Origin: Candidatus Pelagibacter sp.
Lineage (GTDB): Bacteria; Pseudomonadota; Alphaproteobacteria; Pelagibacterales; Pelagibacteraceae
Direction: 5' to 3'
NCBI GenBank assembly: GCA_028226735.1
Contig: JAOIYV010000026.1
Coordinates: 1-6,172, forward strand
Length of the DNA stretch: 6,172 bases
This document shows, piece by piece, positions 5,112-6,172 of the stretch. The stretch's first letter is position 1. The number at the start of each line of letters is the position of its first letter. The notes under the pieces are model-generated. The model did not search any database, was not told the DNA's origin, and was given only the letters and a program-made list of their open reading frames with translations. A program made the translations under genes and the position numbers.

Positions 5112-6172
5112 TTAGTGAAGTATTCCCCAATTATTACCTTTATTTACATCAATAGTTAAAGGAGTAGAAAATGAGTGTAAATCACTTTGTGTAACACTTG
5201 TCATTTCCTCAAATATAATTTTGGTTATAGTTTTTTCTTCTTTTTCTGGAACTTCGAAAATTAATTCATCATGTATTTGTAGTAATATTTTTGATTCTTT
5301 ATCTTTCAAACTTTTAAACTTTTTATCAAGTCTAATCATCGCAAGTCTCATTATTTCAGAAGCAGAACCTTGAATGGGAGCATTGATTGCTGCTCTTTCT
5401 TGAAAATTTCGTACATTGAAATTTTTATCATTAATTCCATTAAAGTGAGATCTACGGCCAAAAATATTATTAACATATCCACTTTTTCTACAAAATTTTA
5501 TAGTGTCATCCATATAAATTTTTATTTCAGGAAATCTTGAGAAGTAAGCGTTTAAAAATTCTTCTGCTTTGTGATTTGAAACGTTGATCTGTTTTGCTAG
5601 TCCATATTGAGAAATTCCATAAATTATACCAAAATTGATTGCTTTTGCTTTTCGCCTCATATCTTGATCAACTTTTTTAATATCCACATCAAATACCTGG
5701 CTTGCAGTAAGTGAATGAATATCTTCATTGTTTTTAAATGCTTTTTTTAATTCTTTAACATCTGCAAGATCTGCTAAAATTCTCATTTCAATTTGGTTAT
5801 AGTCGGCAGAAATTAAGGTATAACCTTTTTCAGCTATAAATGCTTTTCTTATATCTTTGCCATCTTTTGATTTGATTGGAATGTTTTGTAAATTTGGATC
5901 ACTAGAAGCAAGCCTTCCGGTTGTTGTGGCTGCCAATAGAAAAGAAGTGTGCACTCTATTTGTTTTAGGATTAATATGTTGTGGCAAAGCATCTGAATAA
6001 GTATTTTTGAGTTTTGATACCTGCCGCCAATCTAAAACTAATTGGGGAAGCTTATGTCCTTTAAATGCAAGATCCTCAAGCACACTAGCATTTGTAGCAA
6101 AACTTCCTTTTTTTGTTTTTTTTAAAACTGCAATTTTTAGATCATTATAAATTATCTCACCTAATTGTTTTG
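5112..6172 (-). CDS. polA: DNA polymerase I, polymerase domain (5' end outside window)
   Basis: The reading frame stays open to the right edge, so the gene is cut; 352 residues plus the stop are visible, all from the C-terminal family A polymerase domain. An apparent GTG start at 6083 is internal, because the preceding 29 codons (KQLGEIIYNDL and onward) are also typical Pol I sequence. In the visible fragment: TTTGRLASSDPNLQNIP (82-98); motif A DYNQIEMRI (123-131) with the first catalytic Asp123; motif B RRKAKAINFGIIYG (172-185), whose Phe180 corresponds to E. coli Phe762, the residue governing dideoxynucleotide discrimination; and motif C QIHDELIFE (298-306) with the second catalytic Asp301. 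Pol I fills gaps in excision repair and Okazaki-fragment maturation. All catalytic residues are intact. Motif A has Asn where Ser is usual (DYSQ). Whether the 5' nuclease and a working proofreading domain exist cannot be seen here. Confidence 0.97.
   Translation of the reverse strand, partial: KQLGEIIYNDLKIAVLKKTKKGSFATNASVLEDLAFKGHKLPQLVLDWRQVSKLKNTYSDALPQHINPKTNRVHTSFLLAATTTGRLASSDPNLQNIPIKSKDGKDIRKAFIAEKGYTLISADYNQIEMRILADLADVKELKKAFKNNEDIHSLTASQVFDVDIKKVDQDMRRKAKAINFGIIYGISQYGLAKQINVSNHKAEEFLNAYFSRFPEIKIYMDDTIKFCRKSGYVNNIFGRRSHFNGINDKNFNVRNFQERAAINAPIQGSASEIMRLAMIRLDKKFKSLKDKESKILLQIHDELIFEVPEKEEKTITKIIFEEMTSVTQSDLHSFSTPLTIDVNKGNNWGILH

Noticed and set aside
1..6172. A mobile element, defence system or otherwise new multi-gene system
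   Set aside because: Every gene is a recognisable core or regulatory gene in a conserved alphaproteobacterial neighbourhood, coding density is near complete, and no transposase, integrase, CRISPR repeat or foreign composition is visible.

Overview
The window looks like a piece of a small, very AT-rich alphaproteobacterial genome, most likely a SAR11 (Pelagibacterales) marine bacterium. The basis is the base composition, the Lys/Asn/Ile-rich proteins, the almost complete absence of spacers, and the gene order. This assignment is inference from content; no 16S rRNA or other taxonomic marker is present. All seven genes lie on the minus strand and read from right to left. Coding density is close to 100%: the only spacers are 50 and 44 bases, and the other four junctions are overlaps of 17, 14, 4 and 1 bases.

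In transcription order: (1) the 3' part of polA (polymerase domain of DNA polymerase I), cut by the right edge; (2) a two-component pair, a ChvI-like OmpR-family response regulator and a ChvG-like membrane histidine kinase, sharing one base; (3) ahcY, S-adenosylhomocysteine hydrolase; (4) tsaE, the ATPase of the tRNA t6A system; (5) an AmgK-like cell-wall amino-sugar kinase; (6) the first 25 codons of a MurU-like sugar-1-phosphate nucleotidyltransferase, cut by the left edge and missed by simple ORF calling because it is so short.

Functionally the block combines replication/repair, envelope stress sensing (ChvG/ChvI), the methyl cycle (AhcY clears the SAH left by SAM-dependent methylation), tRNA modification (TsaE) and peptidoglycan sugar recycling (the AmgK-MurU pair). 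The last four genes overlap or nearly touch and are probably one transcript with coupled translation. A candidate promoter with a palindrome in its spacer lies in the polA-chvI gap.

I see no mobile element, CRISPR array, RNA gene or clearly new system. The points most worth a second look are: the contracted synteny compared with rhizobia, where hprK-manX-ptsH sit between chvG and ahcY; an altered Lys-Pro loop in the ChvI receiver domain; the insert-less, compact AhcY; the split tsaE/amgK pair that is one fused gene in many other alphaproteobacteria; and the candidate chvI promoter/operator.
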